From positions 33,920-97,919 of the forward strand of contig NZ_JAUHTQ010000015.1 in the NCBI RefSeq assembly GCF_030418165.1: a stretch of DNA of 64,000 nt, in the 5' to 3' direction. The notes under the pieces are model-generated. The model saw only the letters and a list, made by a program, of their open reading frames with translations, searched no databases and was not told where the DNA came from. How positions within the stretch are numbered: the stretch's first letter is position 1; each line of letters begins with the position of its first letter. The translations under genes were made by a program, and so were the position numbers. The stretch is from Ureibacillus aquaedulcis. GTDB taxonomy: Bacteria > Bacillota > Bacilli > Bacillales_A > Planococcaceae. Positions 62,962-64,000 of the stretch are shown here, one piece after another.

Positions 62962-63789
62962 CTATTCTACAGTAATACTTCCATTATCAGAGACTAGCTT
63001 AATCACAATGTTTCCTTTTCCAATCGCTTGTTCAGGTATAGATTGACCATAAATATTGACGCTTCCGTTATCTGTCTTCACATCAAATCGTATATTTTCG
63101 GATTTATTCGTTGTTTTCACAAGAATTTGACCATTATCTGTTTCTAAATCCATCGGCTGCTCTATATTATCCGTTATAACCGTAAGCATACCATTGGATG
63201 ATTCACCGGTAATCCTTCCTGTACTGTCTTCGATCACTGCATCTCCATTGTCTATCTCGACATCAATGTCTTGACTTGCAATGTCTTTCAATATAATTTT
63301 CCCATTATCTGACTTTGCAATGACCTTTTGACTTTCAACTTCTTCTAGCAAGATTTCCCCATTGTCTGTATCTGACACTAACTCCGCCGCATTTATCTGC
63401 GTGACATTTATTGTTCCATTATCCGTTTCTGCTTTTATCGTATCATAATCCTTCTTGGGTAACCCTACTAGGACTGCAGGTTTTTTTGAAAAGAAATTAA
63501 AAGAAAACCATCTAAATCCTTTACGCTCAACTACGATTTCCAAAGTTTCATCCTTTACTTCCACATCTAGTTTATAGCGGTTATTATCATTATTATCTAA
63601 TTCAACGGTTGCTTCATCCTTTTGGATGGGCAAGAGTAGAATATCTGCATTGTCACTTTCTACCTCAACCCGAGAAAAATCTTTATCGATTGTAATGTCT
63701 TCCTCTTTTCCATTTTTCATAATCTGAAAGACAACTACAGCAATAATTGCCATTAAAGCAACCCAAATAAAGACCCTCTTTTTTTCCAC
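62962..63789 (-). CDS. DUF4097 family membrane-anchored protein (LiaG-like)
   Basis: A 275-residue protein with an N-terminal membrane helix (about 7-24) and an extracytoplasmic beta-solenoid-like domain built on repeats of DNG-x-I/V (TDNGTINVTQ, SDNGKIILKD, IDNGDAVIED, TDNGQILVKT, TDNGSVNIYG). This is the DUF4097 fold, as in LiaG of the cell-envelope stress operon; no lia regulators are beside it. Function unknown. The 210 bases to the right edge hold a probable promoter region; no further gene is visible. Confidence 0.82.
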   Translation of the reverse strand: MEKKRVFIWVALMAIIAVVVFQIMKNGKEEDITIDKDFSRVEVESDNADILLLPIQKDEATVELDNNDNNRYKLDVEVKDETLEIVVERKGFRWFSFNFFSKKPAVLVGLPKKDYDTIKAETDNGTINVTQINAAELVSDTDNGEILLEEVESQKVIAKSDNGKIILKDIASQDIDVEIDNGDAVIEDSTGRITGESSNGMLTVITDNIEQPMDLETDNGQILVKTTNKSENIRFDVKTDNGSVNIYGQSIPEQAIGKGNIVIKLVSDNGSITVE

Positions 63790-64000
63790 GTTTACACTTT
63801 CCCTTCCATCATTACACTTTAATCTTATGATATATGTTAAAGTGACTTACCATAACGACCCTTTGCTGTAAATTTCTCTAAGCCTTGAGACGTAGCTAAC
63901 GAAAGCAAAAAAAGTGGCGCTTATTAAAACGAATGAATAAGAGTTGATTAACGGCCTAAGCATGATGCTGGGACAAAACAAAAAACACCAAACTCACCGG

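Overview
The window comes from a low-G+C, endospore-forming member of the Bacillales. Spore genes are plentiful: gamma-type SASPs, spoVR, yhbH, prkA and cotJABC. A motAB pair shows motility, and an aspartate racemase lies next to a D-Asp-ligase-like ATP-grasp protein. That last pair fits a peptidoglycan with an L-Lys-D-Asp or L-Lys-D-Glu (A4alpha) cross-bridge, as in Lysinibacillus/Solibacillus-type Caryophanaceae (Planococcaceae). The family assignment is inference from gene content; no rRNA or tRNA gene was seen. The DNA looks like ordinary chromosome: no phage, conjugative element, complete insertion sequence or CRISPR array was found.

Layout. 0-5 kb: glycerol facilitator with a cre site and a leader terminator, the carboxy(nor)spermidine polyamine pair, and an MFS exporter. 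5-11 kb: class I fumarase, a PfeT/ZosA-type metal-efflux ATPase behind PerR and Fur boxes, YihY, YtxH and DUF1128 proteins. 11-20 kb: pseudouridine catabolism (psuK-psuG), a 0.8-kb tandem array, motAB, carbonic anhydrase, PPK2 and methionine aminopeptidase. 20-30 kb: a structured repeat and a second array, thiT with a TPP riboswitch, sbcCD, an M29 aminopeptidase with a DEAD-box helicase, and a second copy of the structured repeat. 30-36 kb: D-amino-acid cross-bridge genes and a three-gene fatty-acid degradation operon. 36-44 kb: short accessory genes, a frameshifted glutathione S-transferase, a greatly expanded gamma-SASP, transporters and an L,D-transpeptidase. 44-48 kb: a binding-lipoprotein plus GGDEF/EAL pair. 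48-59 kb: RNase J, then a spore and peroxide-defence block (Mn catalase, heme catalase, spoVR-yhbH-prkA, cotJABC). 59-64 kb: a DMT exporter, a two-domain isoprenoid synthase and a DUF4097 protein.

The least explained material is of two kinds. First, intergenic DNA holds several structured repeats. Three tandem arrays share a 51-52-bp period and carry an inverted repeat in every unit; two of them share a core sequence while their stems differ but stay complementary. Separately, a multi-hairpin element occurs singly at 20.4 and 29.6 kb, and a related one occurs as a tandem 243-bp pair inside the cotJ operon. Second, a 786-residue protein carries two complete sets of isoprenoid-synthase aspartate motifs, an arrangement better known from fungal chimeric terpene synthases.
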